DNA of 38,965 nt from Candidatus Omnitrophota bacterium (GCA_016782445.1 JADHYM010000010.1:1-38965); one strand, 5' to 3'. Positions 22,601 to 30,336 are shown, counted from the stretch's first letter. Numbers and translations: made by a program. The notes: generated from the sequence alone by a model not told the origin.

Positions 22601-22718
22601 CCCGGAGAGACAAAAGGTGCGTTTTTCCCGTGCCCGGGCCGGCTATTACAAGAACAGGCCCGCCAATAGCGTGTACGGCCTCTTCCTGCTCCGTATTGAG
22701 CGTCAGGGTTTGCGTCAT
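19650..22718 (-). CDS. UvrD-family helicase fused to an AddB-type Fe-S nuclease domain
   Basis: 1022 residues. N-terminal superfamily 1A helicase: Walker A A-G-P-G-T-G-K-T (26-33), the D-E-F-Q-D-T-N Walker B, a GDDDQSIYRFQGA motif III, NNYRST (motif IV) and the HSSKGLEF / LFYVASSRAK motifs V and VI. The C-terminal 250 residues form a PD-(D/E)xK nuclease with G-K-F-D-K-I-E-F and V-V-D-Y-K-T-G. Four cysteines are placed as in AddB-type Fe-S nucleases: one before (LRCKRR) and three after the domain (Cys1009, 1012 and 1018). Probably a double-strand-break end processor. An AddA or Cas4-fusion-like alternative is possible. It overlaps both neighbours through ATGA. Confidence 0.88.
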   Translation of the reverse strand: MTQTLTLNTEQEEAVHAIGGPVLVIAGPGTGKTHLLSLRAAHIMKAEKVPGENILVLTYTNSAAKSVKERLGKIVGPLGYRIYAETFHGFANSLLLDSEEASDYLREKIQITDVEKIKCFEYILDNFPKNIKELRPFGKPYLYLSEIQKRISDLKNEGILPENFEKEIKLLKPDGFHIEEKHIPRLKELSFIYKKYEEIKASDTRVFDKRGRYDYDDMIGFALKVLKGEPEVRKAYTERFKYVMVDEFQDTNGAQLKLLFSLVEGKSPNLCCVGDDDQSIYRFQGASVANFKILKERFPDIKTIRLKNNYRSTKEIVNLSSAIIAEIPLGARLEKNKRLLAQKDYKNKRIEFTRFSCPDEEIMFIIKMISSIAGAIESDKALPAEERKKPFNQIAVLVRKRKDMPRLIDGFLRSGIPYATDGKEDIAGHRRVKQMIQILQLAHQAMKNADEKDLTLYKVLSSDFFQIQSSVLMAFIDRTNREKKSVSTFSAFLSSFPAEISGKQPSDRMNRASWAIQRLLIDADTRPVHDMLMGFIEDADIYKFILREYDKNKILIMRELRALTAFVNMVKNYSLSRPEITLTDFLEEVELLATHNMPVRGRLVTATQNGVRLITAHSSKGLEFHTCFIPFCIQDKNWPLKPLSDRIPLPGSILKSKHGIKDKAELKRLAFFDETRLFYVASSRAKSNLIFSSSPTEDNISSSYLDNIGLAPTDGADSEEELLSRFFKEKKEGPLPEDTKDVLDDIVKGLTLTPTKINNYLRCKRRFLYDNVLLLPGRKKQSLVFGNCAHKALEETYRLYKRTKRFPDFPFFKSVFKNDLEYQAVTKKIRSQCLAKLESLGKWYKAEAERPIVPLELEKKKIVTLKGGIALSGKFDKIEFEDKKNKTIRVVDYKTGAPDRHVKKLGNSVDLESEDCDDYMRQLIAYKLLYEKDIHEPPLYKVSHGTLVFLEPAKNSSLKHGLTKGTYVNKKTEITNEMVDKFEKLVLNIWKKINALEFDKFPERDKEKCRGCDYDDICWESK

Positions 22719-23431
22719 CGCACATCTACTTTCTCAAACTCTATTTTTATCCGGTCACTCTCAATCCTGAGCCCGTCTCCGGATGAGCCCGCGGCGAATT
22801 TCAAATTATATTTTCCCCAGCCGGAAAGGCTTGTCTTTAAATTTTGCTTTATGTTTTCGGGCAGTCCATTCACAAGCGATGGTGAAAAAAGGATATGTGC
22901 CGAGATATCTATGTAGCCTTTTTCCGAAACAACCCCCCGGGCGCTGATTTTTATATTTTCGGAGACCGCGCCAAAATTTAAAAATTCTGCCGTGTCTCCG
23001 TGCATGAATATGGTTGTCGTGATCTCCTCGAACGCGCCTTCGCTTACAACCGGCCAGAGGTCAGACGGCAGGAAGCCGCCCTCGGAGAGCGAAGTAGTGT
23101 CTACAACCGGCGAGGCGAGCCGGACGTTTTTAAGAGTAAACGTGACCGTAATGCCTTTTTCGTCCAGAAGTCTGTCAAAAGAGGGTTCAAGAAACGCGAA
23201 GTCAGCAGTGATGGCGATATTGCGAAAATCTTTTATAATAAATACGGGGTCATCAAGCCTGGCGCGCCTTATCACAAAACACGATACGAAATCAACCCAA
23301 TTTGAGTAGTTAAGGCCTATATGGAGCTCGTTTCCTATAAAGTCAAGGAAGACCCTTCCCGAAAACGCATATATGATTCCGGCCAGAAAAAGCGCGGCGA
23401 TAAGGACCGCGGACAAGAAGAGCTTTTTAAT
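22715..23431 (-). CDS. Membrane-anchored envelope protein of unknown family, probable ATT start
   Basis: 238 residues: a short basic N-terminus (IKKLF), one membrane helix (to about residue 22), then a beta-rich periplasmic domain. It contains repeated strands such as VTFTLKNVRLASPVV and FEEITTTIFMHGDTAEF, somewhat like AsmA/DUF748 proteins. No catalytic motif is seen. The first conventional start in frame is TTG at 23416, inside the membrane helix's flank and 24 bases from the AGGAAAGGA site. An ATT at 23431, one base after the HD-GYP stop, has ideal spacing and adds the two lysines expected before a membrane helix, so ATT is preferred. Function unknown. Confidence 0.65.
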   Translation of the reverse strand: MKKLFLSAVLIAALFLAGIIYAFSGRVFLDFIGNELHIGLNYSNWVDFVSCFVIRRARLDDPVFIIKDFRNIAITADFAFLEPSFDRLLDEKGITVTFTLKNVRLASPVVDTTSLSEGGFLPSDLWPVVSEGAFEEITTTIFMHGDTAEFLNFGAVSENIKISARGVVSEKGYIDISAHILFSPSLVNGLPENIKQNLKTSLSGWGKYNLKFAAGSSGDGLRIESDRIKIEFEKVDVR

Positions 23432-23432
23432 A

Positions 23433-24866
23433 TTATTTTTTCCTTTCCTGTCGTTCAGATCCGAGGAGCCTGCGCATATCTTTACGCGCCACTACCTTGA
23501 GAAGCGCTTTGACGACATCCGGGTCAAACTGCCTGAGCGCATTTTTCTTGATTTCCTCAATGGCTTTTTCGATCGTTAGAGTAACCCTGTAGGGGCGTTT
23601 TGTTATCATGGCCTCGAAGGCGTCCACGACGGCCATGATACGGGAACCGAGGGGTATGTCACTTCCCTTAAGACCGTCCGGATAACCACTGCCATCAAAA
23701 TTTTCGTGGTGGTGCAATATTATAGGCGTCACGGACTTGAGGGATTTTAAAGATTTCAGAATCGTGGCTCCTTTAAGAGGATGTTCTTCGATTACCCTAT
23801 GCTCCTGCCTGGTGAGCTTGCCTTTCTTCTTAAGTATCTTTTCCGGCACCATGAGTTCGCCGGCGTCGTGAAGGAGCGCCGCGTACTGCAAATTTTTAAG
23901 CTCGTGTTCGCGTATCCCGAGCTCTATGCCAATGAGCTGCACAAGCCGGAGATAGCTTGTTTTTGTCGGGGCATATATACCAGGGCCGCGGGATTCGATT
24001 ATCTGGGCGAGCGCCCTTATGCTACCCAGAGTAAGCCGCTCCTGCGCCTTGTAGAGTTGAGTGTTTTTTATGGCGATCGCCACCTGCTCTGCGAGGGTAC
24101 GCATAATCTCTTCGTCAAAAGCGTTGAAAGCCGTTCCGTCAACCTTGTCGTAAAGGGTTATTGCGCCTATAACATCCTCGTCTATAAGCGGGGTCGAGAG
24201 GTATTCGCTTGTCCTTATGGTTTTGCCGTATTTTACTGCTTTTCCCGGAGCCCATCTGCCTATGAGCACTTTCTTGAGCTTTGTTTCCTTTTGCCTAAGG
24301 TCCACGGTTGCCTTTGGTATGAGCGTCTTTTTTCTGCTATCAACAAGCTTTACAGAGCACCTCTGGGCCTTAATGACTTGCATGGAAAGCCTGGCAATCC
24401 GCGTCAGGAGATCCTCGAGTTCCGGGGAGGAGCCCATTAGCCTGTGGACAGTGTGAACTGTTGAAAGTGCGATCATACGCGGCTGCATCGTCCGGTGCAG
24501 GACATCATAGTTCATCTCCGCAGAAACGCCTTTTAGGGAGGCCGTGATTACGTGTGAGAGAAAACCCGTTAGGCCCTCTGTCGGTTTTTTGGCAAAGCGC
24601 CCAATTATAAAAAAACTGGGACGCCCTTTCTGTAAGACAGGATAAGAGAAGACGTAGGTGCCGTTCTTTGCCAGAATGGTCACGGCCCGGCGAGCATTCT
24701 TGGCGAGTCTGGCTGCTTCACAAAAGGGTTTTTTGCCAAGGGCCTTGCGCTCGCTTAAGAAGGAGATGCGAACACGCCCCGTGTAGTGCGACAGAAAGCG
24801 TGACAGTCGCTTCGGGCCGAGCCTTTCCTCAAGCTTCGCTAAAAAGGTGCTATTTTTTCTTTTCAT
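23433..24866 (-). CDS. GAF/HD-GYP protein, probable c-di-GMP phosphodiesterase
   Basis: 477 residues: an N-terminal region of unknown fold (about 1-130), a GAF sensor domain (about 145-285; ARLSMQVIKAQRCSVKLVD to FNAFDEEIMRTLAEQVAIAI), and an HD-GYP domain (about 295-470). The metal-site motif reads L-L-H-D-A-G-E-L: the HD pair is present, but the Lys of the usual HDxGK is Glu. The H-H-H-E-N-F-D-G-S-G-Y-P-D-G-L and D-A-F-E-A-M-I-T-x-R-P-Y-R motifs are intact. It would lower c-di-GMP, the ligand of the five PilZ proteins in this window, or act as a sensor if the Glu change harms catalysis. It overlaps dgt by four bases. Confidence 0.88.
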   Translation of the reverse strand: MKRKNSTFLAKLEERLGPKRLSRFLSHYTGRVRISFLSERKALGKKPFCEAARLAKNARRAVTILAKNGTYVFSYPVLQKGRPSFFIIGRFAKKPTEGLTGFLSHVITASLKGVSAEMNYDVLHRTMQPRMIALSTVHTVHRLMGSSPELEDLLTRIARLSMQVIKAQRCSVKLVDSRKKTLIPKATVDLRQKETKLKKVLIGRWAPGKAVKYGKTIRTSEYLSTPLIDEDVIGAITLYDKVDGTAFNAFDEEIMRTLAEQVAIAIKNTQLYKAQERLTLGSIRALAQIIESRGPGIYAPTKTSYLRLVQLIGIELGIREHELKNLQYAALLHDAGELMVPEKILKKKGKLTRQEHRVIEEHPLKGATILKSLKSLKSVTPIILHHHENFDGSGYPDGLKGSDIPLGSRIMAVVDAFEAMITKRPYRVTLTIEKAIEEIKKNALRQFDPDVVKALLKVVARKDMRRLLGSERQERKK

Positions 24867-26017
24867 ACTTTTTTGTAGGGGTCAAAAAACTTTTTATATT
24901 CGTCAAGCGCGTACCTGTCGGTCATTCCCGCGATATAGTCGCACACGACCCTGTACTTATCGTCTTTCCCCAGCCGCGTTCGCGCAGAGTGCGGAAGCTG
25001 CTCCGAATTTTTTATATAAGTCTCAAAGAGGTCCTTTATAAAACGATAGGCTTTGTCAGCCATCCTGACTACCCTGTAGTGATGATAGAGGTTGTCCGTC
25101 AGGAAGATGCGCAAGGGTTTTCTCAACTCATTCATTTTATCGCTAAACCTTACGACCCGCTCGGGCATTTCCCGGACCTGGGAGGCGCTTTTTAAATTGA
25201 ATTTTTTAATAATATGCTCTGTATTTTTTACAAGATCCGTTACCTGAGTATTGATCAGGCTGCGGACTATCTGGTAGCGCTTTATCTTCGCCGGTATTTT
25301 TGAAAACTTTTTTTTGATCTCTGTCTCAGCGTCTTTCCAGAGGGCTATGGACTCGAGCTTGTTCTCCTCAATAAGGCCGCTCGCCAGGCCGTCATCCAAA
25401 TCATGATTATCATATGCGATTTCGTCAGCGATGTCAACAACCTGTATCTCGAGAAGCGGAGAGCCTTCTATTTCGAACGGTATGTAGGCTCGCGGCTTAT
25501 CAAAAGGAGTGGAGTGTTTTATTATGCCTTCTCTCACCTCATAGGTAAGGTTGAGGCCGGGGAACAACGGATAGCGTTCTTCCAAGAGATCTACCACCCT
25601 CAACCCCTGTGAATTATGATCAAACCAGCCGTGCTCGGCCATGAGCTCGGAGAGTGCATCCTCGCCGGAGTGGCCGAAAGGCGTGTGACCAAGATCATGC
25701 GCAAGCGCTATAGTTTCGGTGAGATCCTCGTTGAGCCGGAGGCTTCGCGCTATAGTCTTTGCGATCTGTGCCACCTCGAGCGTATGCGTAAGGCGCGTCC
25801 TGTAATGGTCACCTTCGTAGTTTACGAATACTTGAGTTTTGTATTCAAGCCGCCTGAAGGCAGTGGAGTAAATGATGCGGTCCCGGTCCCGTTGATAGGC
25901 CGAACGATAAGGGTGTTCCTTTTCTCTGTGCGAGCGGCCTTTTGTCCCGCTCGACTTCGCGGCGTAGGACGCCAACTGAACCAGTTCGTTATTCTCGATC
26001 TCTTTTCTTGTTAACAT
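24863..26017 (-). CDS. dgt: Deoxyguanosinetriphosphate triphosphohydrolase-like protein
   Basis: 384 residues of the dGTPase type HD superfamily. Visible are Y-R-S-A-Y-Q-R-D-R-D-R-I-I-Y-S-x-A-F-R-R-L, the T-R-L-T-H-T-L-E-V-A-Q metal His, A-L-A-H-D-L-G-H-T-P-F-G-H-S-G (HD pair) and the distal D-I-A-D-E-I-A-Y-D-N-H-D-L-D-D metal Asp. Length fits the short dGTPase-like class (about 380, against 505 in E. coli Dgt). It hydrolyses dNTP to deoxynucleoside plus triphosphate; base preference is uncertain. It starts four bases after the phosphodiesterase stop. Confidence 0.92.
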   Translation of the reverse strand: MLTRKEIENNELVQLASYAAKSSGTKGRSHREKEHPYRSAYQRDRDRIIYSTAFRRLEYKTQVFVNYEGDHYRTRLTHTLEVAQIAKTIARSLRLNEDLTETIALAHDLGHTPFGHSGEDALSELMAEHGWFDHNSQGLRVVDLLEERYPLFPGLNLTYEVREGIIKHSTPFDKPRAYIPFEIEGSPLLEIQVVDIADEIAYDNHDLDDGLASGLIEENKLESIALWKDAETEIKKKFSKIPAKIKRYQIVRSLINTQVTDLVKNTEHIIKKFNLKSASQVREMPERVVRFSDKMNELRKPLRIFLTDNLYHHYRVVRMADKAYRFIKDLFETYIKNSEQLPHSARTRLGKDDKYRVVCDYIAGMTDRYALDEYKKFFDPYKKV

Positions 26018-26021
26018 ACTT

Positions 26022-26513
26022 CTATGATATTCTTATTATCGTTCCTTTTATGGTCTCCCCTATTTCTAGAATCCCGAAACTGTTGAACGCCGCGAATACC
26101 TTATCAGTCGGCGTACCGGGGTTGAAGAAAAGCGTTTTTCCAATTACCTCATTAACCGGTACATGCGAATGTCCGAATACTATCGCATCCACTCTCGTAA
26201 ACTCACCACGCACCGCGTCGATAAGTTTGGTCGGCGGGCCGTAGCCGTGCATGAGCCCTATCCTGAAACCGTTTATTTTTATCACGTCTTTCTGCGGCAG
26301 ACACGCTTTAAGGTCGTGCATATCCATGTTTCCATACACGGCGTGCGTGGGCGCCAGGTGTTCAAGTTTATCCAAAACCGAACGTTCTATGAAATCGCCG
26401 GCGTGCAGTATCATATCGACTTTTTTAAATTCTCTGCAGACCGCTTCCGGAAGATTCAAGGCCGCCTTTGGTATGTGGGTATCCGACAGGACGCCGATCC
26501 GGATTAACTGCAT
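26022..26513 (-). CDS. YfcE/MJ0936-type metallophosphoesterase
   Basis: 163 residues of the calcineurin-like fold. All metal-site motifs are present: G-V-L-S-D-T-H (motif I), H-A-G-D-F (II), Y-G-N-M-D (III), G-L-M-H-G-Y-G (IV) and F-G-H-S-H-V-P (V), followed by N-P-G-T-P-T-D. The family hydrolyses phosphodiesters in vitro, and the natural substrate is unknown. It overlaps the end of the ATPase gene by 10 bases and lies four bases before dgt. Confidence 0.92.
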   Translation of the reverse strand: MQLIRIGVLSDTHIPKAALNLPEAVCREFKKVDMILHAGDFIERSVLDKLEHLAPTHAVYGNMDMHDLKACLPQKDVIKINGFRIGLMHGYGPPTKLIDAVRGEFTRVDAIVFGHSHVPVNEVIGKTLFFNPGTPTDKVFAAFNSFGILEIGETIKGTIIRIS

Positions 26514-28135
26514 ATGACGACCCGTCTCTTGTATAAACGCAAAAGCGCGTTCAGTGTTTTTTTATCCCACACCCATATGTTTTTTTCCTTGGCGAGAAGC
26601 AGTGCGTTCTCGTCTATGCCGCCGAACGCGATGCACACGCGCCTGGCAATTTTATCACGCATCGGGTTGTAGCGCTTAATAAAATCGCATATAAGAGGCT
26701 CATTTATTCTCTTCTCCATTACCCGGGATACCCAATATTTCCCTTTAGGAAGGCTCGCCAGGATTTCCGCACCGTCTAAGCTGTTGCGAATTTCGACCGC
26801 GGAGAACCGGGGAAGCTTCTTGACTTTTTTACCTAATCCCACAATTTCGCCGGCGAAAGAGGAGAAGAGTTCCTCGACTCTTCGGGGTATGCCTTTTTGT
26901 TTTTCGTGAAAGTGTTCGGCGATGTCACGCCGTAACGTGGCCCTCCAGATACTTTCCCTTTCCGTAATGTCGCCGACGGGGAGCGTCTTTCTCTTGTGGA
27001 GTACGTTTTTAATCCAGAACTTTAGCACGACGTCGTTTATCTCATAAAAAAGGCCGTATTTCGAAACCAGGTCGAGCCCTGTGAGCTCAATAAGGGTTTT
27101 TAGAAAAACACCTTTGCTTTTACCCAGCCATACTGCCATTTCGCCGGTTTTGTTAAATCCGTAGGCGATGGCTGCCAGTGTATCGAGTGCGCTATTTTGC
27201 TCTTTGCTGCCGAGAAGACTTACTGTCATGTTCGCCAGATATTGATTTATGGTGCCGCTACCGGCGTACACAAGCGCTGTAATCGCGTCCACGAGCGTTT
27301 CAAGGCCAACGCGGAAATCCCGGCTAAGGCCGGCCAGTTCTTTTATTTTTCGCGCAATAACGGTTATGTAAAACGGGTTTCCGTCCGTAAAGTCTATCAG
27401 GTAATCCGAGAGGCCCTCTTCCAGAGCGAGTCCTGATAGTTTTTCCTCGAGAAACGCGCGGGATGTCGCGTGATCAAAACCCGAGATTTCGATAACCTCG
27501 AAATTCCCGTACAAAAGGGCGAGTTTTTCGGAAAGTATTTTACGTATAGCGCTCTTTTTGGAACTCGAGACGATATACATCGTATCCTTTTGTATCATTA
27601 TTATCTTGCCGAAGTGCATATACGGCTTTTTAATCTTAAACCGCTCGAGATTGTGAAACTCGTCGAGTATGACGACGCAGGACTTTCCTGTTTCCTGGCG
27701 GAGGACAGACGTTAATCCGAGAAGTTTTCTATAGGCTGCAGTGTAACCTTTTACACTCAGGTCCTTCTTGATTTCCCGTACGGCGAGCACAGTGACAGGA
27801 ATGAGGGGTTCCGCGGCTGCGAGCAGAAATTCAAGGTCGTTTTTTACCTCTTTTTCGCAGGACAGAAGGTAATTGTAAAGCACGGTGGCTATGAATTTAT
27901 CCGCGAAGGAGCGGAATGGCTCGTCTATTACTTCTATGTAGATCGGTATGATGGACGTGTCTTTTAGAGAATACAAAAACTGATAAAGTATGGAGGATTT
28001 TCCTGAAAGCATCTGCCCTGTAAGAGCTACATTCTGCCTGTACCCGCCTTTAAGGGCGGTGACCCTTTTCTCGAGGAGCCTCAACACTTCCCCTCTTCCG
28101 AAGAATTCTTTATCAATTGCAGGTTCGTTTAGCAT
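26504..28135 (-). CDS. STAND/archaeal-type ATPase with a possible degenerate nuclease tail
   Basis: 543 residues. Residues 8-330 form an NTPase of the archaeal-ATPase/STAND type: F-F-G-R-G-E at 11-16, Walker A G-Q-M-L-S-G-K-S-S (40-48), Walker B VVILDE (154-159) and an ISGFDHATSRAFLEEKL helix before a winged-helix segment (about 300-390). The last 80 residues (VCIAFGGIDENALLLAKEKNIWVWD then LNALL) look like the final strands of a Mrr-type restriction-endonuclease fold, but the expected catalytic D...(E/Q)xK pair is not apparent. Related proteins often act as molecular switches; here the role is unknown. It lies between nlpD and the phosphodiesterase. Confidence 0.68.
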   Translation of the reverse strand: MLNEPAIDKEFFGRGEVLRLLEKRVTALKGGYRQNVALTGQMLSGKSSILYQFLYSLKDTSIIPIYIEVIDEPFRSFADKFIATVLYNYLLSCEKEVKNDLEFLLAAAEPLIPVTVLAVREIKKDLSVKGYTAAYRKLLGLTSVLRQETGKSCVVILDEFHNLERFKIKKPYMHFGKIIMIQKDTMYIVSSSKKSAIRKILSEKLALLYGNFEVIEISGFDHATSRAFLEEKLSGLALEEGLSDYLIDFTDGNPFYITVIARKIKELAGLSRDFRVGLETLVDAITALVYAGSGTINQYLANMTVSLLGSKEQNSALDTLAAIAYGFNKTGEMAVWLGKSKGVFLKTLIELTGLDLVSKYGLFYEINDVVLKFWIKNVLHKRKTLPVGDITERESIWRATLRRDIAEHFHEKQKGIPRRVEELFSSFAGEIVGLGKKVKKLPRFSAVEIRNSLDGAEILASLPKGKYWVSRVMEKRINEPLICDFIKRYNPMRDKIARRVCIAFGGIDENALLLAKEKNIWVWDKKTLNALLRLYKRRVVICS

Positions 28136-28144
28136 AATTTTTTC

Positions 28145-28807
28145 TCAAGGTAAATAATAAAACGGATTCTGCGGCTCGTGGCCCTTCCTTATTTCAAAGT
28201 GGAGCGTCGGATAGCCGGTCCGGCCCGTCTGGCCGACCCTGGCAATCGCTTCGCCCCGGTTTACCTTTTGCCCGACCATAACAAGATTTTCCTTGTTGTG
28301 CGCGTAGACAGTCTGAAAATCGCCGGCATGGTCGATTATTATTGTTTTTCCGTAACCCTTCATCCCATCCGAGGCAAAGCTTACGCGGCCGCTTCTTGAG
28401 GCCGCGACAGTCAATCCCTCGCGCGCACGTATATCAATGCCTTTATTCTTTACCATGTTCAGGGTTGAGCCAAAATACGATACCACTTTGCCTTTTACCG
28501 GCCACATGAAGTTTTCGTATTTCGAGCTGTTATACGAGGCCGCTTTAGGTTTCGCGGAAGAGACCTTTTTTCGGGGAATCAATATAAGCTGCCCAACTTC
28601 GATTTTACTTGCGTTCGGTATGCGGTTTATCTTTACTATTTCCCTTAAACTCACGCTGTATTCCTTTGATATTCCCCATAGCGTTTCCCCACGCGATACT
28701 TCATGGTAAAACCCGTCGCGCGTGCCCGGCGTATAACTCACGGTCGCGCAACCGGCTGCGAGCATCGCGCAGAGTAAGATTATGAGAGATCGCGTGTTTC
28801 GACGCAT
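28145..28807 (-). CDS. nlpD: NlpD-like LysM/LytM lipoprotein
   Basis: 220 residues. Lipobox L-A-A-G-C with Cys20, one LysM domain (about 34-78; H-E-V-S-R-G-E-T-L-W-G-I-S) and a C-terminal LytM (M23-like) domain (about 102-218). The first metal ligand of active M23 peptidases (H-x-G-x-D) is Asn121 in N-K-G-I-D, and the domain reads G-K-T-I-I-I-D-H, Y-A-H-N and L-H-F-E-I-R, which is the pattern of E. coli NlpD, an outer-membrane activator of the amidase AmiC rather than an enzyme. No amidase is in the window. It heads the operon that also contains the SPOR protein. Confidence 0.88.
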   Translation of the reverse strand: MRRNTRSLIILLCAMLAAGCATVSYTPGTRDGFYHEVSRGETLWGISKEYSVSLREIVKINRIPNASKIEVGQLILIPRKKVSSAKPKAASYNSSKYENFMWPVKGKVVSYFGSTLNMVKNKGIDIRAREGLTVAASRSGRVSFASDGMKGYGKTIIIDHAGDFQTVYAHNKENLVMVGQKVNRGEAIARVGQTGRTGYPTLHFEIRKGHEPQNPFYYLP

Positions 28808-28869
28808 GCTATTATTTAATCCCCATTTATTTTATTCAGCTGATAACTGACAACTGATAACTGATTCCG

Positions 28870-28940
28870 AGCGGCTAGCGGGAATCGAACCCGCGTAACT
28901 AGCTTGGGAAGCTAGCACACTACCATTGTGTTATAGCCGC
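28870..28940 (-). tRNA. tRNA-Gly (anticodon CCC)
   Basis: 71 bases that fold fully: acceptor stem GCGGCTA/TAGCCGC, D arm ACAC/GTGT, anticodon stem CTAGC/GCTAG with loop TTCCCAA (anticodon CCC), and T arm GCGGG-TTCGATT-CCCGC. The CCA end is not encoded. It reads GGG codons. It stands alone between thiC and nlpD; no clear promoter was found, so it may be processed from a longer transcript. Confidence 0.96.
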
Positions 28941-28960
28941 ATTCCTTGCGCATCTAAGCT

Positions 28961-29080
28961 CCGATGGACGACGGACGATCGTTCGCTTCCTTCGGTCGCT
29001 CACTCGGACGATGGACGATTAGTTTTCAGAATTATACCCGAATCGTCCTTCGTCCCTTCGTCTTTCGTCCTTTCGGAACA
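28961..29080. repeat. GGACGA-rich low-complexity tract at the thiC 3' end
   Basis: Between the tRNA and thiC, GGACGA units recur on the plus strand (about 28968-29018), and the same unit recurs on the minus strand inside the last codons of thiC (about 29040-29075). CTTCCTTCGGTCGC in the middle matches the second repeat family at about 10147-10160. Confidence 0.5.
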
Positions 29081-30336
29081 CTGTTTTCTAGACATTCCTC
29101 ACTTATCTTCAACGAACAATAATCGCTGCACATCGTGCAAACATCTTTCTCTTTCGGGCGTGATCCGGCCCTGTATTTTCTGCATTTTTCCGGGTCTACT
29201 GCCAGAGCAAATTGTTTTTCCCAGTCCCTGGCAAACCTGGCTTTTGAAATAGCCGCATCCATGTTTTCGGCGCCTTTTACCTTTTTCGCTATATCGGCGG
29301 CGTGCGCAGCGATCTTTGACGCTATTACGCCCTCTTTCACGTCTTCGAGCGTAGGAAGTCTTAAGTGTTCGGCAGGGGTTACATAACATAAGAAATCCGC
29401 GCCGAAGCTCGCGGCAATAGCCCCGCCTATGGCGCTTGTTATATGATCATAGCCGGGCGCGATGTCTGTCACTATGGGCCCAAGGACATAAAAAGGCGCG
29501 CCCTCGCAAACTTTTTTTTGGAGCTCCACGTTTTTTTGTATATCCTGTAGCGGAACGTGCCCGGGGCCCTCTATGATAACCTGAACGCCTTTTTTTCGCG
29601 CTTTTTTTCGGAGCTCTCCCAGCATCATGAGCTCTTCGAGCTGCGGCTTATCTGTCGCGTCCTGAATAGCCCCCGGCCGGAGCCCGTCCCCAAGGCTCAA
29701 AGTAATATCAAATGCTTTCGCAATGTCAACAACTTCATCAAATTGCGCGAAAAATGGGTTTTCCTTCGCGTTTTTAAGCATCCAGTCTATTGTTATCGCG
29801 CCGCCGCGTGAGACCACGCCTGCAATGCGGTTTGATTTTCTAAGAGAACGCGTAGTTTGAAGCGTTACGCCCGCGTGGATCGTGAAATAATCTACCCCTT
29901 CCCGCGCCTGGCCCTCCAGAGTTTTAATAAAAAAGCTTTCGGGTATCTTTGCTATAGAATCGTATTTTCTTTTTCCTAAAACAGCAACCTCATAGATCGG
30001 CACGGTTCCGAGCGGCACGCGCGCCGCATCCAGGATTTCCTTACGTATCTCGCGTAGATTCAGGCAGGCTGAGAGGTCCATAACAGTATCGGCACCAAAG
30101 CGCTCAGCTACTTTAAGCTTCTCTAATTCAAATTCAATATTGCAGGAATCCTGCGAAGCGCCGATGTTGGCGTTTATTTTTGTCCTTAGTCCCGCTCCGA
30201 TGCCACAGGGCATTTGTAAGGAACGCTTTTTATTTTTCGGTATTACGACGGTTCCTTTTTTCAAACGTCCGGAAAGCTTTTCCGGGCTAATGAGTTCTTC
30301 GGTTGCTATGCGTTTTATCAGGGATTTTTGTATCAT
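29032..30336 (-). CDS. thiC: Phosphomethylpyrimidine synthase
   Basis: 434 residues. A radical SAM enzyme that rearranges aminoimidazole ribotide into HMP-phosphate, the pyrimidine half of thiamine. The C-terminal cluster motif is C-x2-C-x4-C at Cys400, 403 and 408. Core motifs include G-A-D-T-V-M-D-L-S, I-H-A-G-V-T, S-R-G-G-A, L-G-D-G-L-R-P-G and E-G-P-G-H-V-P. This is the short form lacking the N-terminal extension of the 630-residue E. coli enzyme. The ATG at 30336 shares ATGA with thiE; longer frames shadow thiE. The last 14 residues (PKGRKTKGRRTIRV) come from the GGACGA-like repeat and look like a recent addition. Confidence 0.96.
   Translation of the reverse strand: MIQKSLIKRIATEELISPEKLSGRLKKGTVVIPKNKKRSLQMPCGIGAGLRTKINANIGASQDSCNIEFELEKLKVAERFGADTVMDLSACLNLREIRKEILDAARVPLGTVPIYEVAVLGKRKYDSIAKIPESFFIKTLEGQAREGVDYFTIHAGVTLQTTRSLRKSNRIAGVVSRGGAITIDWMLKNAKENPFFAQFDEVVDIAKAFDITLSLGDGLRPGAIQDATDKPQLEELMMLGELRKKARKKGVQVIIEGPGHVPLQDIQKNVELQKKVCEGAPFYVLGPIVTDIAPGYDHITSAIGGAIAASFGADFLCYVTPAEHLRLPTLEDVKEGVIASKIAAHAADIAKKVKGAENMDAAISKARFARDWEKQFALAVDPEKCRKYRAGSRPKEKDVCTMCSDYCSLKISEECLENSVPKGRKTKGRRTIRV

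Noticed and set aside
29031-29036. TATAAT at the thiC stop as promoter of tRNA-Gly
   Set aside because: No acceptable -35 lies 16-18 bases upstream, and it is about 90 bases from the tRNA.
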